DNA from: Archangium violaceum
GTDB lineage: Bacteria; Myxococcota; Myxococcia; Myxococcales; Myxococcaceae
Length of the DNA stretch: 64,000 nucleotides
Direction: 5' to 3'
NCBI RefSeq assembly: GCF_016859125.1
Contig: NZ_CP069338.1
Location: 2,108,001-2,172,000 of the forward strand
The first letter of the stretch is position 1. Each line of letters begins with the position of its first letter. Shown piece by piece: positions 1 to 8,069 of the stretch. The notes under the pieces were generated by a model. It did not search any database and was not told where the DNA came from. It saw only the letters and a list, made by a program, of their open reading frames with translations. A program made the translations under genes and the position numbers.

Positions 1-540
1 CTCGGCGGAACCCTGGAGGTCATCGCCCAGGACGTGAAGCTCCAGGTGGAGTTCGACCCCGCGCAGGTGGCCCGCTACCGGCTCGTGGGCTACGAGAACC
101 GGAACATCGCCGACAGGGACTTCCGCGACGACAAGGTGGACGCGGGGGAGCTCGGCTCCGGGCACACGGTCACCGCGCTCTACGAGTTGGAGCTCAAGCC
201 CGAAGCGGGCGAGGGCCTGGCCACCGTGCGCCTCCGCGCCAAACGGCCCCGGGGCGAGACGGCCTCGGAGCACGTGTACCGCTTCCCCGCCAGCGCGCTC
301 GCGTCCTCCTTCACCAAGGCGCCCCAGGACCTGCGCTTCGCCACCGCCGTCATGGGCGCCGCGGAACTGCTGCGCCACAGCCCGCACGCCGAACGCTGGA
401 GCCTGGCGCAGGTGGTGAGAATCGCCCGGGACGCCACGCCTCGCGGCAACGCCGAGCGCGAGGAGTTCATCGAGTTGCTGGAGCGCGTGCGCACATTGGG
501 GAGCTCGGTGGCCCGGGGTGGGGGCCACACGGCCAACTAA
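1..540 (+). CDS. VWA/DUF3520 (YfbK-type) protein, C-terminal part
   Basis: The reading frame is open from base 1, so this is the 3' part of a gene that begins outside the window; about 179 residues are present. The visible part resembles the C-terminal DUF3520 domain found after a von Willebrand A domain in YfbK-like proteins: a beta-rich segment with the phrase LVGYENR near residue 27, then VDAGELGSGHTVTALYE, then a helical tail. The VWA domain and its metal site would lie upstream and cannot be checked. In this family the N-terminus is usually exported and the VWA domain is thought to bind proteins, but the function is not established. The GTG at base 34 is internal, not a start. Family assignment is from recognition of these motifs. 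Confidence 0.75.
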   Translation, partial: LGGTLEVIAQDVKLQVEFDPAQVARYRLVGYENRNIADRDFRDDKVDAGELGSGHTVTALYELELKPEAGEGLATVRLRAKRPRGETASEHVYRFPASALASSFTKAPQDLRFATAVMGAAELLRHSPHAERWSLAQVVRIARDATPRGNAEREEFIELLERVRTLGSSVARGGGHTAN

Positions 541-591
541 GCGGAATCATAGAGGTTTACATCCAGGCCCGGGTTCTAGTAGGGCGCAACC

Positions 592-1203
592 ATGCCCATT
601 CTCGCTCTCGTCCGACACGGTCAGTCCCTGTGGAATCATGAGAACCGCTTCACCGGCTTCGTGGACGTTCCCCTGACGGAGAAGGGTCGCTCCGAGGCCC
701 GGGAGGCCGCCAAGGCCCTGGATGGCCTGAAGTTCGACGTGGCCTACACCTCGGCGCTCACCCGCGCCCAGGAGACGCTGGCCATCATCCTGCAGACGCT
801 CGGCCAGCCCATCCCCGTCATCCGCGACGCCTCGCTGAACGAGCGCCACTACGGCGATCTCCAGGGCCTCAACAAGGAGGACGCCGCCAAGCGCTGGGGA
901 GACCACCAGGTGAAGCTGTGGCGCCGCTCCTACGACACGCCGCCCCCCAATGGCGAGTCGCTGGAGATGACGGCCAGGCGAGTGCTGCCCTTCTACGACC
1001 GCGCCATCGCGGGCGACCTGCGCCAGGGCAAGAACGTGCTCGTGGTGGCGCACGGCAACTCCAACCGCTCCCTGGTGATGAAGCTCGACAAGCTCACCGG
1101 CGAGCAGGTGGTGGGACTGGAGCTCGCCACCGGCGTACCGCTCATCTACGAGCTGTCCACCGAGTGCGAGGTCCTCAGCAAGCGCGACACCGCGGCGAAG
1201 TAA
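592..1203 (+). CDS. gpmA: 2,3-bisphosphoglycerate-dependent phosphoglycerate mutase
   Basis: A 203-residue histidine phosphatase superfamily protein that interconverts 3- and 2-phosphoglycerate in glycolysis/gluconeogenesis, cytoplasmic. It begins MPILALVRHGQS, with the phospho-acceptor histidine in the RHG motif (His9). It also has the family segment NRFTGFVDVPLTEKG, the acid region SLNERHYGDLQGLNKEDA, and the second catalytic histidine in VVAHGNSNR. Length is slightly short of the about 230-250 residues usual for GpmA; the LNERHYGDLQGLNK segment still favours a true dPGM over a generic phosphatase. It stands alone, 51 bp after the upstream gene, and the next gene starts 10 bp downstream but looks unrelated. 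Confidence 0.92.
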   Translation: MPILALVRHGQSLWNHENRFTGFVDVPLTEKGRSEAREAAKALDGLKFDVAYTSALTRAQETLAIILQTLGQPIPVIRDASLNERHYGDLQGLNKEDAAKRWGDHQVKLWRRSYDTPPPNGESLEMTARRVLPFYDRAIAGDLRQGKNVLVVAHGNSNRSLVMKLDKLTGEQVVGLELATGVPLIYELSTECEVLSKRDTAAK

Positions 1204-1213
1204 TGCCTGTCCG

Positions 1214-2707
1214 ATGAGGCCCACCTCGATGATGGGCCCCGGCAGTGGCAGTTCCGCGTCACCTCGAACCAGGGCCCTGTCGGTACTTCTGGCCCTGGTC
1301 GCTTTCATGCTGCTCGAAGGGTGCACCGCGGGCCCTCGTCTTCGCGCTCCAGGGAATTCACCGGTAGAGGTGGCGGGCAGCGCAGGTGGCTTCTTCGAGC
1401 AGGAGCCGGATGCGTTCCAGATGGTGCAGGAGGCATGCGGCCTGGAAGGTGCATCACGGCACCCAGTAGGAGCCGCACTCTACCTGGAGCAGGCGCGTCA
1501 ACTCCGGAGCGGGTTAGCGAAAATACGCGTGACGCAGCGGAACTTCGCTCCGCTTCGCGCCCTCTCTCTGTTGCTGCGCGAGGTGCTCACGGGTGGCAAG
1601 CGTGTGGGCTACGCGGAGCTGGTGCGGCGCACGGAGCGCTTCCGACACCTCGTCATGGTGCGCCCGGATGGCTACCTGGTAACGACGCTCCACGGCGAGC
1701 CCATCCAACGACTGGGCGCAGTGAAGCTCGAGGATGGCGAATTCAAGGTGCTCCGGCTCGTGGTCGGAGCCTTCTACTTTTCGCACGGCGGTGTCCTCTA
1801 TCCGGTGAATGAGGCGCTCCAACGGCGCGACACCAGCCCCTGGGCCGAAGTAGGACTGGGGCGAGACCCGCTCAATGCCGCGCTGGATGGGGCGCAGGAG
1901 GCAATGGGTGAACTGGCGCTCGCGCTCGCCCAGTCCATCCTCCACCCCATCCGAAGTGCCGAAGGTCTCACGCAACTACCCACCACGGTGGCACGGCTGA
2001 TTGCATCCTCACCCGAGTACTTCGCGCGCTTTGGCGCCATGTCCTTGCAGGACCAGATACGCGAAGCGGCGCGGCTGTCCACGCACCTGCTCATGATGTA
2101 CGGGGGCGCCGCGGGTACGGTCGGCACGGTGGGGCGCATTGGCCCGTTGGGGTCAGAACTGCCAGTGCTGTCGCTCACAGCTACAGGCGAGCTGTCGTTG
2201 AGCACGGTGGTGGTGTCTGCAGGCACGTTGACGACCACGCTCGGCGCGGGAGTAGGGGCCGTCTCCATCCTCCACATGTCCGTCGCTGGTAACGGTGGCT
2301 GGCCTCCCATGGGTGGTCCCGGCCAGTGGGTGGAAGACACGTCCAGCATGTCCGAACGGTCGCGCGCCTATCAGGCCCAGGTAACGGGCGCTCCCAAGGG
2401 CTGGTGCTACAAGATCTGTCGCAATGGCAGGTGCGTGGAGTACGACGGATATGACCCCAAGACCGGCACCTTGCTGGAAGCCAAGGGCGAAGGGTACGAC
2501 CACTGGTTCAAACCCAATCTCGAGCCCCTATTCGAATTCGAGGGACTGGAAGGATTGGAGAGGCAGGCTCGAAGGCAGACCCAACTGGCCGGAGGGTTGC
2601 GTGTCCGCTGGCACGTGGCGCAGCCCCGAATGGTTCCCATCCTTCAAAAGCTGTTCTCGGAGTGGGGCGTCAAAATCGAGGTGGAGTACACACAGCCCCG
2701 GCTCTGA
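1214..2707 (+). CDS. Lipoprotein with C-terminal Tox-REase-5 nuclease domain (polymorphic toxin)
   Basis: About 497 residues. The N-terminus has a lipoprotein signal (hydrophobic LSVLLALVAFMLL followed by lipobox LEGC), so the protein should be exported and lipidated. Residues about 60-260 are helical and of no family I recognise; about 300-350 is small-residue rich and could associate with a membrane. The last about 100 residues match the Tox-REase-5 restriction-endonuclease-fold toxin domain: WCYKICRNGRCVEYDGYD, then TGTLLEAKGEGYDHWF giving the D...ExK catalytic arrangement, then a helix with RQARRQTQLAGGLRVRWH. A matching Imm52 immunity gene starts 13 bp downstream. The start at 1214 is preferred; in-frame ATGs at 1229 and 1232 would also keep the signal peptide. 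Likely used in kin or competitor antagonism (inference). Confidence 0.82.
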   Translation: MRPTSMMGPGSGSSASPRTRALSVLLALVAFMLLEGCTAGPRLRAPGNSPVEVAGSAGGFFEQEPDAFQMVQEACGLEGASRHPVGAALYLEQARQLRSGLAKIRVTQRNFAPLRALSLLLREVLTGGKRVGYAELVRRTERFRHLVMVRPDGYLVTTLHGEPIQRLGAVKLEDGEFKVLRLVVGAFYFSHGGVLYPVNEALQRRDTSPWAEVGLGRDPLNAALDGAQEAMGELALALAQSILHPIRSAEGLTQLPTTVARLIASSPEYFARFGAMSLQDQIREAARLSTHLLMMYGGAAGTVGTVGRIGPLGSELPVLSLTATGELSLSTVVVSAGTLTTTLGAGVGAVSILHMSVAGNGGWPPMGGPGQWVEDTSSMSERSRAYQAQVTGAPKGWCYKICRNGRCVEYDGYDPKTGTLLEAKGEGYDHWFKPNLEPLFEFEGLEGLERQARRQTQLAGGLRVRWHVAQPRMVPILQKLFSEWGVKIEVEYTQPRL

Positions 2708-2719
2708 GGCCTATCACCT

Positions 2720-3439
2720 ATGAGCGAACCCTATTACGCTGCGGCCTACTGGGGCTGCCGTCCGGAGTCGGCCCAACAGTGCGCCCGGCGAGCCGAGAAT
2801 TTCTTTCGACTCCTGGCGACCTGTCACGCCGACTACGCCCGTTGGTACGAAAAGGCGAGTTCGACCCAGAGAGCACTCCAGCTCCAGTTCGAGCCTACGT
2901 TCGACACCTTCGTGCGCTTCTTCAGCAAGAAGAAGCACCAACTCTGGGACGACGGCTTCTCGTTCGGAGCATGGACAGGCCATGTCGAGAACCAGGGGGG
3001 AATGCTAACGCTCACCTGCGGCTCGCTGGCCGAAGCGGCTCCAAACAACGTCCTCCTCTACTTCCCCTCGGAGCCACCAGGGTGGGACCGCCTGGTCACC
3101 CTCCCCGTGCTCACCAGTGTAATGCGCGCCATGGTGCAGGCCTGGGAGCCAGACTGGGCCGTTGCAGCGCCCCGGGACCTTCGGGAGCACCTGTCTCCGA
3201 CACGACTTCCCGGAACCTTCGTGGGCTGGCTGACGTATTACTCGCGCCAATGGGGTGAAGTGCCGACCCTTCCGGAGCCAGTGCGCGTCGAGTCAGTGGA
3301 GGACAAGGGCGCGCTCGTCGTCCTCACTCCAGAGCGCATCAGCACGACCAACCCAGAGCATGTCGCCCTGAGCCTCCGAGCCCAACAGTCGTTGGAGGAA
3401 CGCGGTCTACTCCGGGAGATTCTTGCAGGAAGACAGTAG
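2720..3439 (+). CDS. Imm52-family immunity protein
   Basis: 239 residues, no signal peptide, predicted soluble. It shows the Imm52 look: an N-terminal AYWGCRPESAQQCARRAENFF segment, a central region with FGAWTGHVENQGG, and a C-terminal strand ending in a helix with LSLRAQQSLEERGLL. Imm52 proteins are predicted partners of Tox-REase-5 toxins, and this gene lies 12 bp after the stop of such a toxin on the same strand, as expected for a toxin-immunity pair. It would neutralise the nuclease domain in the producing cell or its siblings. If the toxin is lipidated and exported, a cytoplasmic immunity protein guards against toxin delivered by neighbours (inference). Confidence 0.82.
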   Translation: MSEPYYAAAYWGCRPESAQQCARRAENFFRLLATCHADYARWYEKASSTQRALQLQFEPTFDTFVRFFSKKKHQLWDDGFSFGAWTGHVENQGGMLTLTCGSLAEAAPNNVLLYFPSEPPGWDRLVTLPVLTSVMRAMVQAWEPDWAVAAPRDLREHLSPTRLPGTFVGWLTYYSRQWGEVPTLPEPVRVESVEDKGALVVLTPERISTTNPEHVALSLRAQQSLEERGLLREILAGRQ

Positions 3440-3668
3440 GCCTCGCAGGGTCCCTCCAAACAACGTCGGTGCGAGGGTTCAGCGGACAGGCTGTCGAGGA
3501 ACGCATGCAGAGTTTCCCGCATCGCCTTACTCGCGAAGCTCACCGGGAAACCTCGGGCATATTGACTTCTTTGACACCGCCCCCTCTCGCGGCTCTCGTC
3601 GCAAGACTCCCACATCCCCACACATGAAATTTGGCGAACTCGCGCAGAGCGTGCCACCGTCTCGGCTC

Positions 3669-4898
3669 ATGACTCTACACAACAACGGACTGACTTCGCG
3701 ACTCGGCGCCGCCGTATGCGCCCTCTTGCTGGCCGCGACAACACCCGGCTGCTCGCTGGTCAAAACACGCGGTCCCCCACCCCACCGTCCCCTCACCCAT
3801 GACCCAGCATGCACAACTGCTCGATGGCCGGCCATCACGGATACGGTTATCGCAGGAGTATTTACCGCAACTGCGGGGACAGCTATAGCAATGAATGTCA
3901 GCGGCGCTCCCAATGCGCAGTCGGACACAAGCGGAATTATTGGCATGCTGGCAATCGCCGCCCCGTTTGCCGTTTCCTCCATTATCGGCTTCACTCGGGC
4001 AAACAATTGCAAGAAAGCAAAGGCTGATTGGACTACCTTCAAAAACAATCAAGAGCACGAGACATATGCTCGGGCGGAGGCGGCCCGAAAAGAAGCCCTA
4101 GCGAAAACAGAGGCCATAGCCGAAGCGACCCGTCGTGCCGAACAGGAGCGGCTCGCAGCCGATCTGGCCCGGCGAAAGGCAAACGAGGAAGCAGAAGCGC
4201 AGCAGAAGAAAGAGCAAGACGCTGATCACACAACAGTCGCGGCCGGTGATTCATCTGCCCAGCCAACAACGTTGGGCACAGACAGAACAGCAAATGCCGC
4301 CACCACAACCACGGCTAACGAGGCGACTACTGGGCGCGCACCCTCCGCGCAAGTCACTGCGATACCACGCGACTATCAAAGTTCCGAAGGATACCAGAAG
4401 GCTCTTTGGGGAATGAGTCGCGCAGAGGTAAAGCGCTTGTACCCGACTGCAGAAGAGGTGGTTGTCGACAAAATGCCCATGCTGGGTTTTCAGGGCACAA
4501 CAGCCGGCCATAAAACCTTGACGGCCTTTGGCTTCACGAATGACAAGCTCGCTATCGTCATAATTGTTCTTACTGACACTCACACATCTGCCGCGCAGTA
4601 TCTTTCGGATTTTTCGAAACTAAAGACGTTGTTAACCAAGAAATACGGTTCCCCGAAAAAAGACGAAGTAACGTGGCGTGACCGCAGCTTGTTTGTGGAC
4701 TCTCCGGATCACTTAGGTACGGCAGTAACGCTAGGTCATGCTGCACTAAACGCCATCTGGGACATCCCTGAATCGATCCTTCTACTCACTGCCGATCAAG
4801 GAGACCTCCGGATCAACGTTCGTATCGCTTACATGAGCAAGGTACTATTCAGAGATTTTGACGCTGCACGAGAACAAGCCAAAATCGATGATCTGTAG
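3669..4898 (+). CDS. Coiled-coil lipoprotein of unknown function
   Basis: About 409 residues. I start it at 3669 (MTLHNNGLTSR...) because this gives a proper lipoprotein signal with lipobox TPGC; the frame is open upstream to 3423 but that part is not protein-like. After the lipid anchor there is a hydrophobic pair of segments (about residues 55-110, TVIAGVFTATAGTAIA and IIGMLAIAAPFAVSSII), then a long Ala/Glu/Lys/Arg helix (about 120-190) of TolA-like coiled-coil character, a Thr/Ala-rich linker, and a C-terminal globular domain of about 170 residues starting near GYQKALWGMSRAEVKRLYP. The base composition is clearly more AT-rich than its neighbours, with many A/T third positions, suggesting acquisition. 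It follows the toxin-immunity pair by 229 bp. Function unknown. Confidence 0.72.
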   Translation: MTLHNNGLTSRLGAAVCALLLAATTPGCSLVKTRGPPPHRPLTHDPACTTARWPAITDTVIAGVFTATAGTAIAMNVSGAPNAQSDTSGIIGMLAIAAPFAVSSIIGFTRANNCKKAKADWTTFKNNQEHETYARAEAARKEALAKTEAIAEATRRAEQERLAADLARRKANEEAEAQQKKEQDADHTTVAAGDSSAQPTTLGTDRTANAATTTTANEATTGRAPSAQVTAIPRDYQSSEGYQKALWGMSRAEVKRLYPTAEEVVVDKMPMLGFQGTTAGHKTLTAFGFTNDKLAIVIIVLTDTHTSAAQYLSDFSKLKTLLTKKYGSPKKDEVTWRDRSLFVDSPDHLGTAVTLGHAALNAIWDIPESILLLTADQGDLRINVRIAYMSKVLFRDFDAAREQAKIDDL

Positions 4899-4973
4899 AA
4901 CCATCGGTCCAAAAGGTTATGAGCAACGGTGGACTGAAGATCAGAGGCATTTTTGCTTGTCAGCCCCATCGGC

Positions 4974-5303
4974 TCAGAAACCCTGAAATACTACCAGTTC
5001 TTGCCCTCGGTCAGATCCATCACGAGGGTCAACATCCGCTTGGGAGATCTTGACCTCTGATTTTTCAAGACGGCAAAGAACGGTATCGGCAACATGCTCT
5101 TTATCGAGTTCTTGAATATGAGCAAGCGGCTCGCTTGGAACTTGTACAAGCGGAGGCACGAGCCACCGTGTTCTCTCGTTCAAGCTTTTAACCTCCGCTC
5201 GAAGCTTCCGAACCTTCAGCGACATGTGCCAAAACGTCTCAATGGTCTGAACAAGACCCCATACCGCCCCCACAACTGCCCCAGCAGCAGTGAACTTGAG
5301 CAT
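4974..5303 (-). CDS. Small membrane-anchored coiled-coil protein, hypothetical
   Basis: 109 residues if started at the ATG complementary to 5301-5303. One predicted N-terminal membrane segment (FTAAGAVVGAVWGLVQ) is followed by a heptad-like region (VRKLRAEVKSLNERTRW) and an acidic C-terminal part. No family recognised. The amino-acid pattern (membrane anchor plus coiled coil) reads like a real protein, and the composition is AT-rich like the convergent lipoprotein gene next door, so both may have arrived together. No clear ribosome binding site is visible before the chosen start. An upstream extension to 5492 runs into the 3' end of the LysR gene and reads as low-complexity noise. Confidence 0.5.
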   Translation of the reverse strand: MLKFTAAGAVVGAVWGLVQTIETFWHMSLKVRKLRAEVKSLNERTRWLVPPLVQVPSEPLAHIQELDKEHVADTVLCRLEKSEVKISQADVDPRDGSDRGQELVVFQGF

Positions 5304-5355
5304 GCGCAGAGTTCGCCACTGGCGTGCCTCGCTCCGGGCGGAAAGGGTGCAGGGC

Positions 5356-6258
5356 TCAGCGTCGTGGGAGGATGTCTCGCGCCATGTCGATGAACGCGCG
5401 CAGCGGGCGGGAGGCTCGCGTCCGGTTGGGGAAGTACAGGAAGAGGCCCGGCACGGTGGGCGCCCAATCTTCCAACACGGGCCGCAGCGCACCGGTGCGC
5501 AGCCAGGGGACGGCCTGGCTCTCGGCCACGTAGGCGAGGCCCAGGCCCGCGGCGGCCATGCTCAGCACCAGCGGCGCGTGATCCGAGGTGAGCGGCCCTT
5601 TCACTGGCATGCTGAGTTCCCGCCGCCCCTGCTCGAATTCCCAATGGTACGGCAGCCCCGTCGAAGGCGAGCGGTAACCCAAGCAGGCATGGTGGGCCAG
5701 GTCCTTCGGCCGCCGCGGAGTCCCGTGCTGCTCGAGGTACGAGGGTGCTCCCACGACGAGGAACCGGAAGGCGGGCGTGAGGCGCACTTGGACCATGTCA
5801 CGCTCCACCGCCTCTGACAGACGGATGCCCGCGTCGAAACCTTCCTCGACGATGTTGACGAACCGGTCCTGCACGGACACGTTGACGCGCACGTGCGGGT
5901 GGACCTCGAGGAATTTCGCCAACACGGGCTCGACCACGAGCGGCAGCGAGAACTCGGGCACCGACAGGCGAAGCGAGCCCGTGAGTTGCGTGGTGTCGGC
6001 GGACAGGTGCTCGAGCGCCGCCAGCGCGGACTGGAGACCCGGCGCGGCGTCTTCCATGAGCCGGCGCCCGGCCTCGGTGAGCGACACGCTGCGCGTGGTG
6101 CGGGCGAGCAGCGCTTGTCCCAGCTTCTCCTCCAACTGGCGGACGGCCTGACTCACCGCGGACGAGGAGACCCCGAGCTCCTTCGCGGCCTGGGAGAAGC
6201 TGCGACGCCGGGCGACGGTGACGAACACGGCCAGGGCATTGAGGGGCGTAAGAGCCAT
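5356..6258 (-). CDS. LysR-family transcriptional regulator
   Basis: 300 residues. The N-terminal winged helix-turn-helix is typical (residues about 5-64: ALAVFVTVARRRSFSQAAKELGVSSSAVSQAVRQLE), followed by the linker helix and a periplasmic-binding-protein-like effector domain (about 90-298) with the DAGIRLSE segment of the CrgA/DsdC-like subgroup. It is transcribed divergently from an aldo/keto reductase with 91 bp between the two starts, the usual layout for a LysR regulator and its target. A direct repeat containing two TTCTAA elements lies immediately upstream of its start and may be its operator. Confidence 0.9.
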   Translation of the reverse strand: MALTPLNALAVFVTVARRRSFSQAAKELGVSSSAVSQAVRQLEEKLGQALLARTTRSVSLTEAGRRLMEDAAPGLQSALAALEHLSADTTQLTGSLRLSVPEFSLPLVVEPVLAKFLEVHPHVRVNVSVQDRFVNIVEEGFDAGIRLSEAVERDMVQVRLTPAFRFLVVGAPSYLEQHGTPRRPKDLAHHACLGYRSPSTGLPYHWEFEQGRRELSMPVKGPLTSDHAPLVLSMAAAGLGLAYVAESQAVPWLRTGALRPVLEDWAPTVPGLFLYFPNRTRASRPLRAFIDMARDILPRR

Positions 6259-6278
6259 TTCTAAGAGATTCTAAAGAG
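6259..6278. promoter_or_regulatory. Direct repeat in the LysR/aldo-keto reductase divergent promoter
   Basis: Two TTCTAA elements begin at 6259 and 6269, 10 bp apart (one helical turn), in the region between the divergent LysR and aldo/keto reductase genes. The spacing suits a regulator contacting one face of DNA. The site abuts the LysR start codon, so it would fit autorepression. This is inference from position and repetition; no classic T-N11-A palindrome was evident. Confidence 0.3.
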
Positions 6279-6349
6279 TGTGTGCGGATTTCGCGTCTTC
6301 ATTCCGCGGCCCCTGGACGGCAATTTGAAGCCATCCACAGGGGAGACAC

Positions 6350-7471
6350 ATGACGACGACACCTCGAATCGACTCGCTGGCGCAGTACCACCTGCTGGGC
6401 CGCAGCGGCCTGCGCGTGAGCCCGCTGTGCCTGGGCACCATGACCTTCGGCACCGAGTGGGGCTGGGGCAGCCCGAAGGAAACCGCCCACCGCATCCTGG
6501 CACGCTACCTGGAGGCGGGCGGTAACTTCGTGGACACGGCGGACGGCTACACGGGCGGCACCAGCGAGCAGCTCATCGGCGAGTACTTCGCGCAACACGG
6601 CGGGCGAGACAGCGCGGTCATCGCGACGAAGTTCACCATCAACACCTCGCCGGGAGACCCCAACGCCGGCGGCAACGGCCGCAAGAACATCTACCGCGCG
6701 CTGGAGGGCTCGCTGCGGCGATTGAAGACAGACTACGTGGACCTCTACTGGCTGCACGCGTGGGACGGCCTCACGCCCGTGGAGGAGGTGATGAACACGC
6801 TCACCCACCTCGTGCGTGAGGGCAAGGTCCGCTACATCGGACTGTCCGACGTGCCGGCCTGGTACTTCGCTCGCGCACAGACGCTCGCGGAGCGTGAGGG
6901 CCTGGAGCGCATCGCGGCGCTGCAACTGGAGTACTCGCTCGTCGAGCGCAACATCGAGCGCGAGCACATCCCGGCGGCACTGGCGCTCGGGGCAAGCATC
7001 ACCCCCTGGAGTCCGCTGGCATCAGGGCTGCTGTCGGGCAAGTACACCCGCGAGGGCGTCCAGGCGAAGGGCGAAGGCCGGCTCCCCTCCGTCTCCTCTT
7101 CCGGCAACCCGGGGTTCACCAAGCTCTTCACCGAGCGCAACTGGGACATCGTCGACGCGCTGAAGGACGTGGCCCGCCAGCTGGACCGGCCTCCGGCGCA
7201 GGTGGCCCTCGCGTGGGTGACGCGCCGGCCCGGCGTGGCGTCCACCCTCATCGGCGCGACGCGGCTGGAGCAGCTCGAGACCAACCTGCGCGCCCTCGAC
7301 GTGGAGATTCCGGCCCCGCTCGCCGAGCGACTGGAAGCCGCCAGCCGCCCCGAGCTCATCAACCCGTACCACTTCTTCGAGGAGGCCTTCTTCACCGGCG
7401 GCATGTTCACGGGAGGCACGACGGTCCGGTCCGAGCCCACGTGGTTCCGGCCGAGCCCGGTCCGCCGGTAG
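6350..7471 (+). CDS. Aldo/keto reductase
   Basis: 373 residues, an NADPH-dependent (beta/alpha)8-barrel oxidoreductase of the AKR superfamily. The catalytic tetrad is visible: Asp62 and Tyr67 in FVDTADGYTGG, Lys94 in IATKF, His136 in DLYWLHAWD. The NADPH-binding end is present (AWVTRRPGVASTLIGATRLEQLETNL). It is longer than the typical 320 residues because of an insertion around NTSPGDPNAGGNGRKN and a C-terminal extension. The start follows GGGGAGACAC, a good ribosome binding site. Substrate unknown. The divergent LysR gene suggests induction by a small metabolite, perhaps an aldehyde (inference). Confidence 0.92.
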   Translation: MTTTPRIDSLAQYHLLGRSGLRVSPLCLGTMTFGTEWGWGSPKETAHRILARYLEAGGNFVDTADGYTGGTSEQLIGEYFAQHGGRDSAVIATKFTINTSPGDPNAGGNGRKNIYRALEGSLRRLKTDYVDLYWLHAWDGLTPVEEVMNTLTHLVREGKVRYIGLSDVPAWYFARAQTLAEREGLERIAALQLEYSLVERNIEREHIPAALALGASITPWSPLASGLLSGKYTREGVQAKGEGRLPSVSSSGNPGFTKLFTERNWDIVDALKDVARQLDRPPAQVALAWVTRRPGVASTLIGATRLEQLETNLRALDVEIPAPLAERLEAASRPELINPYHFFEEAFFTGGMFTGGTTVRSEPTWFRPSPVRR

Positions 7472-7483
7472 GCCGCGTCCGAC

Positions 7484-7516
7484 ACCCGCGCGTACGTGGC
7501 TCCCTCATGCGCGGGT
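7484..7516 (+). terminator. Possible terminator hairpin after the aldo/keto reductase
   Basis: ACCCGCGC (7484-7491) can pair with GCGCGGGT (7509-7516) across a 17-base loop, 13 bp after the stop codon. There is no strong T tract, so efficiency is uncertain. Confidence 0.35.
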
Positions 7517-7643
7517 CTTCCCGCTCCGGGCCAATCGTTAAGAGTACGCACTGTCACGGTTTCAAGAACTGTTGATGAACAGGAAACCCCTGTCCTGCTC
7601 GGTGCGTGCCAGGGCCGGGCTCCCTTTGCCCCGAGTCAATCCC

Positions 7644-8035
7644 ATGACTCAAATGCAAACGTCCGCCACGCGTTGGACTCGCGACTACCTGTTCGACATC
7701 CTGCGCGAACTTGGCGTCGGCTATCTCTTCGGACGACGGACCTGCCCGTGCGGCAGACCTACTACTGGCCGAAGAACGACGGCACCCCGGCGACCCAGGG
7801 CCCGTCCATGCTGATGGCCAGCTATGACGACGGGACGAACATCGGCTTCTGGGACAGCTTCCGGGACAAGCGTGGCCTGGGCTTCGTGCCGGACGTGCTC
7901 GAAGCGGCCTACCGGGACTGGGGCCAGGACCCCCACGGCGGAGGGTGGAACAGCTGGAACATTGGCGTTTGCGATGAGCGCCCCTGGCCCATCATCCGGT
8001 CCCAGGGTGAGGGGCCGATGTGCGTCGACCGGTGA
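7644..8035 (+). pseudogene. Chimeric remnant: start of a ThDP-dependent enzyme joined out of frame to a flavin amine oxidase fragment
   Basis: From 7644 the frame reads MTQMQTSATRWTRDYLFDIL followed by RELGVGYLFG, the N-terminal PYR-domain opening of thiamine-diphosphate enzymes such as benzoylformate decarboxylase or acetolactate synthase, where VPGT would normally follow. At about 7730 this homology stops. In another frame, TDLPVRQTYYWP...SMLMASYDDG...GGGWNSWNIGV...RPWPIIRS reads like the C-terminal third of a flavin monoamine oxidase, itself ending before the usual CGEAYS motif, at a TGA at 8033-8035. Neither part can work. The simplest reading is a deletion that fused two genes once adjacent on the same strand, followed by decay. 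Assignments come from motif recognition only. Confidence 0.6.
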
Positions 8036-8069
8036 CGGCTGATAAAGCGGGAGCTTCGGCTCGAGGCGC

